Below, in pieces: positions 8,887-15,222 of a DNA stretch of 59,663 nucleotides (its first letter is position 1; each line of letters starts with the position of its first letter). A model generated the notes under the pieces. That model saw nothing but the letters and a program-made list of their open reading frames with translations. It made no database searches and was not told the DNA's origin. This DNA is from a virus. The stretch is taken from the IMG/VR virus record IMGVR_UViG_3300034356_001545, positions 1 to 59,663 of that record. The stretch is one strand, 5' to 3'. The position numbers were made by a program, and so were the translations under genes.

Positions 8887-9189
8887 TTAGTTCAAATTTA
8901 GCCAATAATCTATATTGGTTGTATCGTCGGCTTCGTCGTCCTCGCTGTAGGATCCCATAAGGTATGTGACTAAGGAAATCATCTCCTCCTTGGTGTCTAC
9001 GTTGATGTTGGACACGGACTCCACTATGCTGTTTCCGTCTACCTGGTCAACCACAAGTCCTGCTGATGCAATCATCATAAACTCATCGATAAGACCAAGT
9101 TCTTCGGCCTTGTTTAGTATGTCATCGAAGCTGTTCTTTGCAAACATAAACAGCTCAATCCTAGCCGCAGCCTTTTCTTCATCATTCAT
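8887..9189 (-). CDS. Hypothetical acidic protein, 100 residues
   Basis: Not recognised. An acidic protein, helical at the N-terminus (MNDEEKAAARIELFMFAKNS), with a tail of Asp/Glu (SEDDEADDTTNIDYWLNLN). It lies 1 nt after the fibre-like gene at 9191 on the same strand and is probably co-transcribed with it. Its 3' end carries the -7 box used for the following gene. Confidence 0.6.
   Translation of the reverse strand: MNDEEKAAARIELFMFAKNSFDDILNKAEELGLIDEFMMIASAGLVVDQVDGNSIVESVSNINVDTKEEMISLVTYLMGSYSEDDEADDTTNIDYWLNLN
8893..8900 (-). promoter_or_regulatory. Late promoter -7 box (TAAATTTG)
   Basis: TAAATTTG on the minus strand, inside the last codons of the 100-residue gene, 17 nt upstream of the ATG at 8875. 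Confidence 0.45.
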
Positions 9190-9190
9190 A

Positions 9191-10168
9191 CTAGAATGCG
9201 TAGAAGGCTTTGAAGTTTAGAAGTACCGTCATATTCGCGCCAAACGTATTGGTGGCACGAAGCTGTAGCGTAGTAGAATTTATAAATGCGTTGAAGACAA
9301 AGGTTGCAGCGGTAGAGGTTCCGATTGACGTCTTGATAGAATCGACAATTGATGGAGCTGTTGCTAGGTTTGATGGGTTCCACACAATGTGTATCTCCCC
9401 TACGCGGACCGTAGTAGACCCTGAGTTGTAAATCATATAGTCAACAATAACAGCCCCTGCAAAAAGATTTGCCTCTAAGGTTGTTACCACACCATTGGTA
9501 ACTGCATTATTGATTACAGCGCTGTCGGAGCGGCTATAGAATGCACAAGTTCCAGATGACACCTCGCGTTGAACGAAGTCTAGACCTGTAAATGTAAACT
9601 GCTCAGCAGCTGATGAGTCGTTGTACGACAGCCCTGAAGCTCCTGCTGAAGTTCCTCCGTCGTTGTAAAGAATCTGTCCGTTAGACCCCGGTGATGCAGC
9701 GGTGATGTTGGCCGCCATATACTGGGTTAGATCCTCAAGGGTCACATACTTGTATACGGTAGCTGTTGCATCATAGATAAGGAAGGTGTCAGCAATGGCA
9801 ACGGTAGCCTCCGTAAGCTGCGACAAGGTCGTTGGCGCACTGATGGAGATTACATTACTTGCAATCGCAAGAGGAGCAACTGGAGTTAGGCTAGCCCCCG
9901 AGGTAAACGCTGCGGATCCAAGGTTACGCTTTATAACATTATTGCTAGCATCAAGGAAAAGGGCTTCTACCTCAGTAGACCCAGTACTTGGGGCAGAGGT
10001 GAAGGCAAGAGTTCCGTTTACCTCAACCTTTACCGTTGACAGTTTGAGGGCGGTATCGTTTCCTGCTCCGTCTTCAATTATTTTAGTCGTCGAGGTTGCT
10101 GTTCCGCTCTCCATCTTAAGGAGTGAACCGAATGCATCTTTTACGCGCTGACCACTAAGTGTTCCCAT
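9191..10168 (-). CDS. Putative structural/fibre protein
   Basis: A 325-residue Ser/Thr/Ala-rich beta protein. I chose the ATG at 10166-10168 (MGTLSGQRVKDAFGSLLKM), 17 nt after a TATCTTTG box. The extra 18 residues of the longer frame run back through the promoter. The N-terminus matches a lead-in I associate with Bacteroidota phage virion proteins. The middle contains fibre-type phrases (ITAASPGSNGQILYNDGG) and the C-terminal ~130 residues form a separate beta domain (SGTCAFYSRSDSAVINNAV). It is probably displayed on the virion; the exact location is unknown. Confidence 0.65.
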   Translation of the reverse strand: MGTLSGQRVKDAFGSLLKMESGTATSTTKIIEDGAGNDTALKLSTVKVEVNGTLAFTSAPSTGSTEVEALFLDASNNVIKRNLGSAAFTSGASLTPVAPLAIASNVISISAPTTLSQLTEATVAIADTFLIYDATATVYKYVTLEDLTQYMAANITAASPGSNGQILYNDGGTSAGASGLSYNDSSAAEQFTFTGLDFVQREVSSGTCAFYSRSDSAVINNAVTNGVVTTLEANLFAGAVIVDYMIYNSGSTTVRVGEIHIVWNPSNLATAPSIVDSIKTSIGTSTAATFVFNAFINSTTLQLRATNTFGANMTVLLNFKAFYAF

Positions 10169-10174
10169 ATTTCG

Positions 10175-10182
10175 TACTTTTG
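10175..10182 (+). promoter_or_regulatory. Plus-strand -7 box (TACTTTTG)
   Basis: TACTTTTG matches TAnnTTTG 23 nt upstream of the TTG start of the plus-strand winged-helix gene. It lies within 4 nt of the minus-strand box at 10186, forming a face-to-face promoter pair. Confidence 0.45.
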
Positions 10183-10185
10183 CTA

Positions 10186-10193
10186 CAAAGATA
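10186..10193 (-). promoter_or_regulatory. Late promoter -7 box (TATCTTTG)
   Basis: The minus strand reads TATCTTTG, 17 nt before the ATG at 10168. Confidence 0.6.
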
Positions 10194-10205
10194 CAATTTA
10201 CTTCA

Positions 10206-10835
10206 TTGGCTAAAAAGTTCAAGAAAAAGGAAGACCTAAAGTTTAGGGACTTCGCCTACCGCGACGATCGTGGACCTACCCTATACAAATTTGTCTGGCA
10301 CGCCAACAAGTTTATGAAGCAGGAGTATAAGCTCCTGCCAATACAGGTGGACTTTCTCCTGTTCGCCTACGACCTAGAGTTTTTTACCATCGAGTGGATG
10401 GGACAACAGCTGTCGAAGTCCTACAACCAGACAAAAGACTGGCTTACTGTTAGGATGAAGAAGCGGGAATTGCTGTTCGACTACTTCTCGATGGAGGATA
10501 TCGACATCCACAAGGATACCTCTATGTGGTTTCGTGATGAGAACAGGTGGAACTACCGCAAAAGGTACTCACTAACCCAGCAGGGGCGTATGATTGTAGA
10601 AAGATGGAGGGATATAGCCTCCGGAAAGGAAACTGTGGAGCTTCAGTACGACAAAAAAACCATCAACAAGACTATCCCAAATCGGGGAGAGGGCATCCCT
10701 ACAGTTCTTTTGGGCAGAAAGCTAAAAGGCCACGAGGATACTCCCCTTGGCAAGAAGATTATCGCTCAGGCTAAGATTGATGGGCGGAGTATAGCCGGAA
10801 TTTTGCCTCCTTCGAAGCACCTTCGTGAGGGGTAA
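10206..10835 (+). CDS. Winged-helix (MarR-like) DNA-binding protein candidate
   Basis: A 209-residue protein and the only plus-strand gene inside the left late arm. Residues ~40-130 look like a MarR-type winged helix: LPIQVDFLLFAYDLEFFTIE, then a helix pair, then the wing and RYSLTQQGRMIVERW (the YxLTxxG phrase typical of MarR C-terminal helices). The N-terminus is Lys-rich. The track begins at TTG (10206-10208) because no ATG occurs before 10315, so the exact start is uncertain. Its 3' end overlaps a small minus-strand gene antisense. A regulator of the late arm or of host genes is plausible; inferred. Confidence 0.7.
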   Translation: MAKKFKKKEDLKFRDFAYRDDRGPTLYKFVWHANKFMKQEYKLLPIQVDFLLFAYDLEFFTIEWMGQQLSKSYNQTKDWLTVRMKKRELLFDYFSMEDIDIHKDTSMWFRDENRWNYRKRYSLTQQGRMIVERWRDIASGKETVELQYDKKTINKTIPNRGEGIPTVLLGRKLKGHEDTPLGKKIIAQAKIDGRSIAGILPPSKHLREG

Positions 10836-10944
10836 ACTTCCCGTCCTTGTCAGCCATCACATAGTAACGACCTTTCTCCATCATCCAGTGGTGGCCCTTT
10901 GGGGCTGCAACCATTACGTGGCTGTCTTTCTTCTTGGCCTTCAT
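10771..10944 (-). CDS. Small conserved-type protein, 57 residues
   Basis: A frame of 57 codons starting ATG at 10942-10944 (MKAKKKDSHVMVAAPKGHHW, then MMEKGRYYVMADKDGKF) and ending at TAG (10771-10773). The tail contains HEGASKEAKFRL, which resembles short phage proteins of the same layout found in this gene neighbourhood. The start overlaps the upstream lipoprotein stop as TAATG. Its last 65 nt run antisense to the 3' end of the plus-strand winged-helix gene. Function unknown. Confidence 0.6.
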   Translation of the reverse strand: MKAKKKDSHVMVAAPKGHHWMMEKGRYYVMADKDGKFTPHEGASKEAKFRLYSAHQS

Positions 10945-11639
10945 TATGGTTTTGCTTTTTTCTGTGCTTTCTTACTCATCTCCATAACGGGAACTGGTGT
11001 TCCCACCGGGTATGGCTTTCCTGCTATCGCTGCGGTGATTGACTTCATACCAGTCTTCACTTCGATAGCCCTACGCAGAGGAACAGCAGCCTCATTCATC
11101 GGTCCGTAGCATTTGGCAAGAACGATTCCTGTCTCAGTGGTATCGAAAACCTCACAGGGCATACAGAACATATTGCTCTCGCTAGTCACAGCGTAGTCTG
11201 TGTTAACGATAAACGAGCGGTTCTTTGGGTGCATCATCTCCCAATCCTGAGTCTTTGGATTGTACTGAGGGATAAAGCTAGAGGTATCGAAGTACCAGTA
11301 CAAAGACCACACTGACTTACCGTCCCATATTGTGCTCCCGTCGTTGTTCGGGTACTGAAAGTTTTTATCGGTGCTGAACTCAGAACCCCAGCTAAAGCTA
11401 TAGCCTTCCATAGCAAGGTTAGAGACTGAAGGCCCATCCAACACTGGGCAGATAGAACAGCCTTCTTCAAACACTTTTCCTTGCACTATAATTTGCTTTC
11501 CAGTAAGCTCGGCACCTGATGCCCCACAGAAGGCATAAAGGCCTTCGTGGATCTTAAGGGCCTTAGCGTCTTTTGATTCTTCGCTCGCGCAGCTTAGTAG
11601 TGCTGAAACAGCAAGTAGGGATAATAATGTATTTTTCAT
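10944..11639 (-). CDS. Secreted lipoprotein, possibly surface-exposed
   Basis: A 231-residue protein with a lipoprotein signal peptide (MKNTLLSLLAVSALLSC; lipobox LLSC, lipidated Cys17). Acidic residues follow soon after the cysteine (CASEESKDAK), resembling the lipoprotein export signal that places Bacteroidota lipoproteins on the cell surface. The mature part has paired cysteines (CGAS, CSIC, CMPC, C) and many aromatics, without a recognised domain. A phage-encoded surface lipoprotein could block receptors or superinfection, or aid lysis; this is inference. It is embedded in a string of small late genes. Confidence 0.65.
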   Translation of the reverse strand: MKNTLLSLLAVSALLSCASEESKDAKALKIHEGLYAFCGASGAELTGKQIIVQGKVFEEGCSICPVLDGPSVSNLAMEGYSFSWGSEFSTDKNFQYPNNDGSTIWDGKSVWSLYWYFDTSSFIPQYNPKTQDWEMMHPKNRSFIVNTDYAVTSESNMFCMPCEVFDTTETGIVLAKCYGPMNEAAVPLRRAIEVKTGMKSITAAIAGKPYPVGTPVPVMEMSKKAQKKAKP

Positions 11640-11652
11640 ATTGGGGGGTTGT

Positions 11653-11871
11653 TTACTTTTTAGATCTGTTCTTTACCGCTGATATAAACCTACGCTCGGT
11701 ATGGTCGTAGTCTAGACCATCTCCGTTTCCGTACTTTCCAGCTTGGCGATTCTTTTTGTTGAGCTCAGCCCGATACTTCTTACGCTCATCGGTGGAGTGA
11801 TACTCCGTATCGTACTCCTTCTTCTTTTGGTAAGCCTTAGGGTTGCTGTCGTAATACTTTTTAGTTTTCAC
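11653..11871 (-). CDS. Small basic protein with YGNGDGLDYDH motif
   Basis: A 72-residue, very basic and hydrophilic protein (MKTKKYYDSNPKAYQKKKEY) whose C-terminal half reads KYGNGDGLDYDHTE and ends FISAVKNRSKK. The GDGLDxDH phrase recurs in small phage proteins near structural genes in my recollection. It resembles an HNH-like half-site but lacks a complete nuclease core, so I do not call it a nuclease. The start overlaps the methyltransferase stop by 4 nt (ATGA). Confidence 0.6.
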   Translation of the reverse strand: MKTKKYYDSNPKAYQKKKEYDTEYHSTDERKKYRAELNKKNRQAGKYGNGDGLDYDHTERRFISAVKNRSKK

Positions 11872-12449
11872 TTCTCTAGCTCAAAAATTAGGTCGTCGCT
11901 TCTTAATTTGTTTTCTCGGAAGTCAAAGGTCCGATATTTTTCGTAACCAAATTTCTTTGCGTGAGACGCTAGTTCCTCAAACCACTCTACGCTTTGTACG
12001 TCTTCTATGATGAGCTTGCCTCCCTGCCTAACCTTCGGCATCCACAGCTCAATGGCTATCTTCATACTCTCTATGCTATGGGGGCCGTCGTCAATGATGT
12101 AGTCATAGCTGTTGTCTTTATGTTGATCTATAACAGATTTGTCATAACCGTCAGCAATGATGATCTCAATCCTCGGGAACTCACGACCAAGTGATGCTTC
12201 TTTATAGTTGTTTAAACACGCATCCATTATATCTATGCCAACAATCTTAGCATTTGTAAACCATTCGTGCCAGAGTATCAGGCTTCCGCCGTTCTGTACA
12301 CCAATTTCAAGTACTGACGTAACCCTCTCTGGGTTAGCAAACTCTTCAGTGTAGTATGCCTCTAGGTAGTCGTGGAACAAACCTTTATCCGTAGTAGGCC
12401 ATCCGTTGGAGTCTACACAGTATTCGCTGTAGATATCAATTAGGTTCAT
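11868..12449 (-). CDS. Class I SAM-dependent methyltransferase
   Basis: A 193-residue Rossmann-fold methyltransferase. Motif I is VLEIGVQNGGSL (residues 46-57), followed by an acidic residue at the end of strand 2 (VGIDIMD, about D73) and motif IV-like YDYIIDDGPHS (residues 116-125). This pattern matches the Methyltransf_24/CmcI-like group, which methylates small molecules or sugars rather than DNA bases; there is no NPPY/DPPY motif. It lies in a late string of lipoprotein and small basic genes. The substrate cannot be told from sequence. Confidence 0.8.
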   Translation of the reverse strand: MNLIDIYSEYCVDSNGWPTTDKGLFHDYLEAYYTEEFANPERVTSVLEIGVQNGGSLILWHEWFTNAKIVGIDIMDACLNNYKEASLGREFPRIEIIIADGYDKSVIDQHKDNSYDYIIDDGPHSIESMKIAIELWMPKVRQGGKLIIEDVQSVEWFEELASHAKKFGYEKYRTFDFRENKLRSDDLIFELEK

Positions 12450-12470
12450 AAGCAGTTTTGCTTACAATAT

Positions 12471-12653
12471 CTAGTCCTCGTCCTCTTCGTAGAAGCAGGC
12501 CTTGAACTTGTAGCTGCTAGGAGTCTTGCCTGAGGCTTTGACAGCAGCTTCAAGCTGCTTCATCCCAGATGCCATATCCATTGACTTGATCTCAATCTCC
12601 TCGCCGGACTCATCACTCATCCTACCGCCGTAGTTGTACTTCTTGGCCTTCAT
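12471..12653 (-). CDS. Hypothetical protein, 60 residues
   Basis: A short charged protein (MKAKKYNYGGRMSDESGEEI) starting like its upstream neighbour (MKAK..., Gly/Lys/Tyr-rich) and ending with acidic residues (CFYEEDED). The shared YxxGG/NGG opening suggests both belong to the same group of small virion-associated or DNA-binding phage proteins. Function unknown. Confidence 0.55.
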   Translation of the reverse strand: MKAKKYNYGGRMSDESGEEIEIKSMDMASGMKQLEAAVKASGKTPSSYKFKACFYEEDED

Positions 12654-12659
12654 AGCTGT

Positions 12660-13244
12660 TTACTTTTTCTTTAGCATCTTAAAGTCAATGGCGGAAATCT
12701 TTCCGTCCTTGTTCTTGTCAATCTTTACTTGGCCTCCCATAAGGTACTTCTTCATCTTGCCTCCCATACCGTAATCCATTTTACCTCCGCCGGCCATCTT
12801 CTTGACAGGAGCGGATTCTTTGGCCTTTATTACACGGTTCTCTACGCGAGCTGCTTTCCCAAGAAGTCGGTCAGCCTTACGCTCCCTACCCTCGTCTACA
12901 GCTTTGCTGCCACGTGCTACAAGGTTGGCTTCACGATTCTCAAGTCTTTTGACTTTGTTTCCTACCTTTCCGCCATTAAGGTACATATCCATCTTACCGC
13001 CGCCCATCATCTTCTTGACGGCTGCGGCAGCGGGCTTAGCGGCTGGCTTCTTTTTTACCATAAAGCCTTGCTCCTTGAGTCCACGATCAAACGCAGCCAG
13101 TGCATCGGGGTCATTCTTACGGATGGTGTTGCGCTCCTGGGTTAACATATCCATACGGTTTGCCTTGGCAATCTCCATATCGGTCATCTTCTTCTTGGGG
13201 TCTGGAACGATTGGCGTCTTGCCACCATTCTTGTAAACAGTCAT
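12660..13244 (-). CDS. Basic Lys/Gly/Met-rich protein with C-terminal EF-hand-like loop
   Basis: About 194 residues, rich in Lys, Gly and Met, with repeated MGGGKMDMYLNGGKV / MAGGGKMDYGMGGKMKKYL blocks. The C-terminus carries DKNKDGKISAID, which fits the 12-residue EF-hand/dockerin calcium loop (Asp, Asn, Asp, Gly, Ile and Asp at positions 1, 3, 5, 6, 8 and 12). Two starts are possible: 13256 (MKAKM) and 13244 (MTVYKNGGK). I prefer 13244 because it gives the same 17-nt distance to the TATCTTTG box as other late genes. It may be a DNA-condensing or virion-internal protein; inferred. Confidence 0.6.
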   Translation of the reverse strand: MTVYKNGGKTPIVPDPKKKMTDMEIAKANRMDMLTQERNTIRKNDPDALAAFDRGLKEQGFMVKKKPAAKPAAAAVKKMMGGGKMDMYLNGGKVGNKVKRLENREANLVARGSKAVDEGRERKADRLLGKAARVENRVIKAKESAPVKKMAGGGKMDYGMGGKMKKYLMGGQVKIDKNKDGKISAIDFKMLKKK

Positions 13245-13261
13245 CTTAGCTTTCATAGGTA

Positions 13262-13269
13262 CAAAGATA
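13262..13269 (-). promoter_or_regulatory. Late promoter -7 box (TATCTTTG)
   Basis: TATCTTTG on the minus strand between the endolysin stop and the basic protein; 17 nt to ATG 13244, only 5 nt to ATG 13256. Confidence 0.55.
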
Positions 13270-13734
13270 TTATTTAAACGGCTTGTATTTTGTCTTGGTG
13301 CCCTCCTTATAAGCCACAAGTATCTGCTTCCTGTTCTCCCCCTTGCGGTATCCCACGTGAACCCAGTCAGGGTTCTTAGTGGTGCCAAACTCGTAGATGA
13401 GCTGATCGAACTCTAAGTTGTCCTTGATAAACTCAAACACCTCCATATTAGTAACCCCATTACCCCTACCATCTTGGTCTAGGTCAAGAGCACGACCAAG
13501 ATTATGGTCCGAGTTCTTACTGCCCCCTATGGCCTTATTTAAGGCAGCAGATCTGTAGCCCGATGAGATGTAGATAGGAACACCGAAGTGCTCACGGATC
13601 TTATCAAAGACTTCAGTACAGATTGTCTTGAGGTTCTCTAGATGCTCTGGGGTGGGCTCGTTGCTGATGCCTCGCCGCGTAGCGGTGTCACTCTTAGTGA
13701 CCTCAGCTAGCGATACGTAGTTACTTAGTTTCAT
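13270..13734 (-). CDS. Endolysin, peptidase M15 (D-Ala-D-Ala carboxypeptidase type)
   Basis: A 154-residue zinc peptidase that would cleave peptidoglycan stem peptides at lysis. The M15 signature SDHNLGRALD (residues 75-84: H77, D84) and the second motif DWVHVGY (H126) supply the zinc ligands, and SSGYRSAALNKAIGGSKN is the usual approach sequence. The ATG at 13732-13734 (MKLSNYVSL) was chosen over a TTG two codons upstream. There is no signal peptide, so export would need the holin. A TATCTTTG box lies 33 nt upstream. It sits far from the holin region at 55 kb on a linear map, though in the same late arm. Confidence 0.9.
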   Translation of the reverse strand: MKLSNYVSLAEVTKSDTATRRGISNEPTPEHLENLKTICTEVFDKIREHFGVPIYISSGYRSAALNKAIGGSKNSDHNLGRALDLDQDGRGNGVTNMEVFEFIKDNLEFDQLIYEFGTTKNPDWVHVGYRKGENRKQILVAYKEGTKTKYKPFK

Positions 13735-13767
13735 AAACAAACTTGTTTTGCGTTGTTAATCATAAGA

Positions 13768-13775
13768 CAAAGATA
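13768..13775 (-). promoter_or_regulatory. Late promoter -7 box (TATCTTTG) for endolysin
   Basis: TATCTTTG on the minus strand, 33 nt upstream of the endolysin start and just downstream of the terminator at 13784. Confidence 0.5.
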
Positions 13776-13804
13776 ACAACAATAAAAAAGGGCCCGAAGG
13801 CCCT
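13776..13804 (-). terminator. Rho-independent terminator
   Basis: Minus-strand stem AGGGCC / GGCCCT with a TTCG loop (13789-13804), followed by TTTTTATTGTTG. It lies 33 nt downstream of the GIY-YIG stop and insulates that gene from the endolysin promoter. Confidence 0.8.
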
Positions 13805-13837
13805 AATCGCAGAATCTGTCGTCACAACACAAAACCA

Positions 13838-14362
13838 CTATGCAAATTTAGGGTTTTCCATCCTAAGTAAAAAATTCGCTGGCAACATAACCCACCTCTT
13901 GTATATCGATAGACCTTTACTGTTGCTGACCTTAGTAGCAGTGCTATATCTTACGTGCTTATCGTAACCCTTACTCCTCCCATTTCGGTTTACCCATTTA
14001 AGGAATGTTGATTGATGTACACCAACAGCTAAAGAGGCTGAAAATGAAGATAGGTAAATCAATTTTGTTTCAATGTCAACATATATGTGAGACACCCCTC
14101 CGTTACCACCACCAGATATGTTGTAGCAGTTCTCTATCCTATACGCAGATATCCACAGGTTCTCAAGATCATTTAGCTGTTGCATTGTTTCTGCCCAGCA
14201 AATCACCTCCGTATGAAAGTTCTCCTTACCGTACACCTCAAATGCATCAACAAGGACCTTTCCAGACCCCTTGTATGACTTACTAAACCTAGAAGACCTA
14301 TGTTGTCCTATGTATATCCAGTTGTTTAACTTGTTGGTTGTCTTGTAGATGTATCCTATCAT
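13838..14362 (-). CDS. GIY-YIG homing endonuclease
   Basis: A 174-residue free-standing endonuclease. The N-terminal GIY-YIG module shows MIGYIYKTTN (residues 1-10), NWIYIGQHRS (15-23; the YIG motif and catalytic Arg region), FHTEVICW, and the catalytic Glu at LNDLENLW (E67). The C-terminal ~80 residues (YVDIETKLIYLSSFSASLAV onward) resemble a NUMOD-type DNA-binding tail. The ATG at 14360-14362 was taken because it opens exactly at the motif; the track's earlier start adds nine residues. It has its own promoter box and terminator, as expected for a mobile gene placed between the origin region and the endolysin. Confidence 0.9.
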   Translation of the reverse strand: MIGYIYKTTNKLNNWIYIGQHRSSRFSKSYKGSGKVLVDAFEVYGKENFHTEVICWAETMQQLNDLENLWISAYRIENCYNISGGGNGGVSHIYVDIETKLIYLSSFSASLAVGVHQSTFLKWVNRNGRSKGYDKHVRYSTATKVSNSKGLSIYKRWVMLPANFLLRMENPKFA

Positions 14363-14386
14363 AGCTGTATTTGTGTTGTGACAAGG

Positions 14387-14394
14387 CAAATATA
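14387..14394 (-). promoter_or_regulatory. Promoter -7 box (TATATTTG) for the GIY-YIG gene
   Basis: Minus-strand TATATTTG, 24 nt before the ATG at 14362. Confidence 0.45.
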
Positions 14395-14402
14395 CGTAAT
14401 AT

Positions 14403-14433
14403 TTGGTGGTTTGGAAAATATTATGTACCTTCG
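14403..14433 (+). promoter_or_regulatory. Promoter TTG-N20-TACCTTCG
   Basis: TTG (14403-14405), exactly 20 nt, then TACCTTCG (14426-14433), a one-base variant of TAnnTTTG also seen at 20457 and 29404. Initiation about 4 nt downstream would start the RNA at the first stem-loop (14437). Confidence 0.6.
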
Positions 14434-14436
14434 CGT

Positions 14437-14626
14437 TAGACTAAGGTCTAGAGCACTAAAGAAACTAAGGTAAAGCGATCTAAAAGACAATCGCTTTAGC
14501 CAACAAGAGACAGGGTGTCGTCGCCTAAGCAGAGACACCCCACGTTCATCAGTGATAAGACGCTCAGCCACTAATGAATACGCGACAACTATAGTCTATT
14601 CGTTTTACCGCTATTATAGCTGTTGT
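14437..14626 (+). ncRNA. Candidate structured RNA with consecutive stem-loops
   Basis: Four perfect or near-perfect hairpins follow one another: TAGAC/GTCTA with loop TAAG (14437-14450); TAAAGCGAT/ATCGCTTTA (14471-14498, 10-nt loop); GGGTGTC/GACACCC (14513-14540); and TTCATCAGTG/CACTAATGAA (14545-14578, one mismatch). A weaker one follows at 14585-14626. TCGCGT (14431-14436) and ACGCGA (14580-14585) could close the set, but the first overlaps the promoter. TAGACTA (14437) is also complementary to TAGTCTA (14592-14598), offering an alternative fold. No reading frame of note crosses it. Strand is assigned from the promoter at 14403. Confidence 0.5.
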
Positions 14627-14660
14627 TTACTCGTTTTCGCATATATAAAGCTAACAAGTA

Positions 14661-14695
14661 GGAGGTATACGGGTCCTTAGGGACCCTCCACCTCC
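14661..14695 (+). other. Stem-loop with C(TTAG)G tetraloop
   Basis: GGAGG (14661) pairs with CCTCC (14691), and inside it GGGTCC pairs with GGACCC around TTAG (14671-14686). No U-run follows on either strand, so it is not a simple terminator. It may belong to the same leader RNA. Confidence 0.5.
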
Positions 14696-14761
14696 CAGCC
14701 CCCAATCATTTAACAGCTATTAAGACTCCTACTGTAGTCAATGTATAGGTTTACTTATGCA

Positions 14762-14796
14762 GCTTCTTCCTCAACCTAAGGGTTGACGTCAGAAGC
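14762..14796 (+). other. Stem-loop with C(TAAG)G tetraloop
   Basis: GCTTCT/AGAAGC enclose TCAACC/GGTTGA around TAAG (14771-14786), separated by a 3x4 internal loop. It is the last hairpin before the iterons. Confidence 0.5.
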
Positions 14797-14803
14797 ATTA
14801 GAG

Positions 14804-14882
14804 TTAGAAATAATTATCTGGAGTGGGTAATTTATCTAGAATTAGATATAATTATCTGGGGTTAGATATAATTATCTAGGGG
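14804..14882. repeat. Four ~20-bp iterons (TTAGATATAATTATCTRGGG)
   Basis: Copies begin at 14804, 14822, 14842 and 14862, so the period is 18-20 bp. Copies 3 and 4 are nearly identical (TTAGATATAATTATCTGGGG and TTAGATATAATTATCTAGGG). Copy 1 has one change and copy 2 is degenerate. Each contains the inverted repeat AGATA-TAAT-TATCT, and TTATC as in the DnaA box core. The arrangement suits an origin or operator array. Confidence 0.75.
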
Positions 14883-14886
14883 ATAA

Positions 14887-14914
14887 TATACATATATACA
14901 CGTACGCACGCGCA
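14887..14914. other. 28-nt alternating pyrimidine/purine tract
   Basis: From 14887 every base alternates pyrimidine and purine for 28 nt, moving from TATACATATATA to ACACGTACGCACGCGCA, directly after the iterons. A second short tract, CGCGCGCGC, lies at 14946-14954. Such DNA is prone to unwinding or Z-form. Confidence 0.55.
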
Positions 14915-15060
14915 AACGGAAACGCAATCCCAGAGGTATGGCCCTCGCGCGCGCTGATTCCTATTGCAGGCTTTTGGCGTTTTGGTAGGTCGGCTATGGT
15001 GAGCGGCTATGGCGTTTGGTTGGTAGGTTTGGTGAGGAGTTCCGAAGCGAGGAACAATAG

Positions 15061-15119
15061 CCCTCCCTAACTATGCCCTAACTACTCCCTTACCCTCCCA
15101 CTACTCCCCACTTACCCCC
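15061..15119 (-). other. G-quadruplex-forming motif on the minus strand
   Basis: Eight C-runs of 3-5 on the plus strand start at 15061, 15065, 15076, 15087, 15093, 15097, 15106 and 15115, separated by 1-8 nt. The last five satisfy the G3+N1-7 rule on the minus strand. It lies between the iterons and the first early promoter. Confidence 0.65.
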
Positions 15120-15222
15120 ACAAGGCTATGGGTTATGCATCTACGCTAACCCTCTGACTAAAACTTTTGTCGGTGATTATCAGCAAGTTACGGGTGGATT
15201 AGAAAAACTTTCACCTAAAAAC

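Noticed and set aside
14431-14585. Possible tRNA, tmRNA or group I intron next to the GIY-YIG gene
   Set aside because: No T-loop or acceptor CCA fits, the hairpins do not make a cloverleaf, there are no flanking exons, and group I P/Q/R/S cores are not recognisable.
14804-14882. CRISPR array
   Set aside because: Only four contiguous ~20-bp units without unique spacers; they are iterons.
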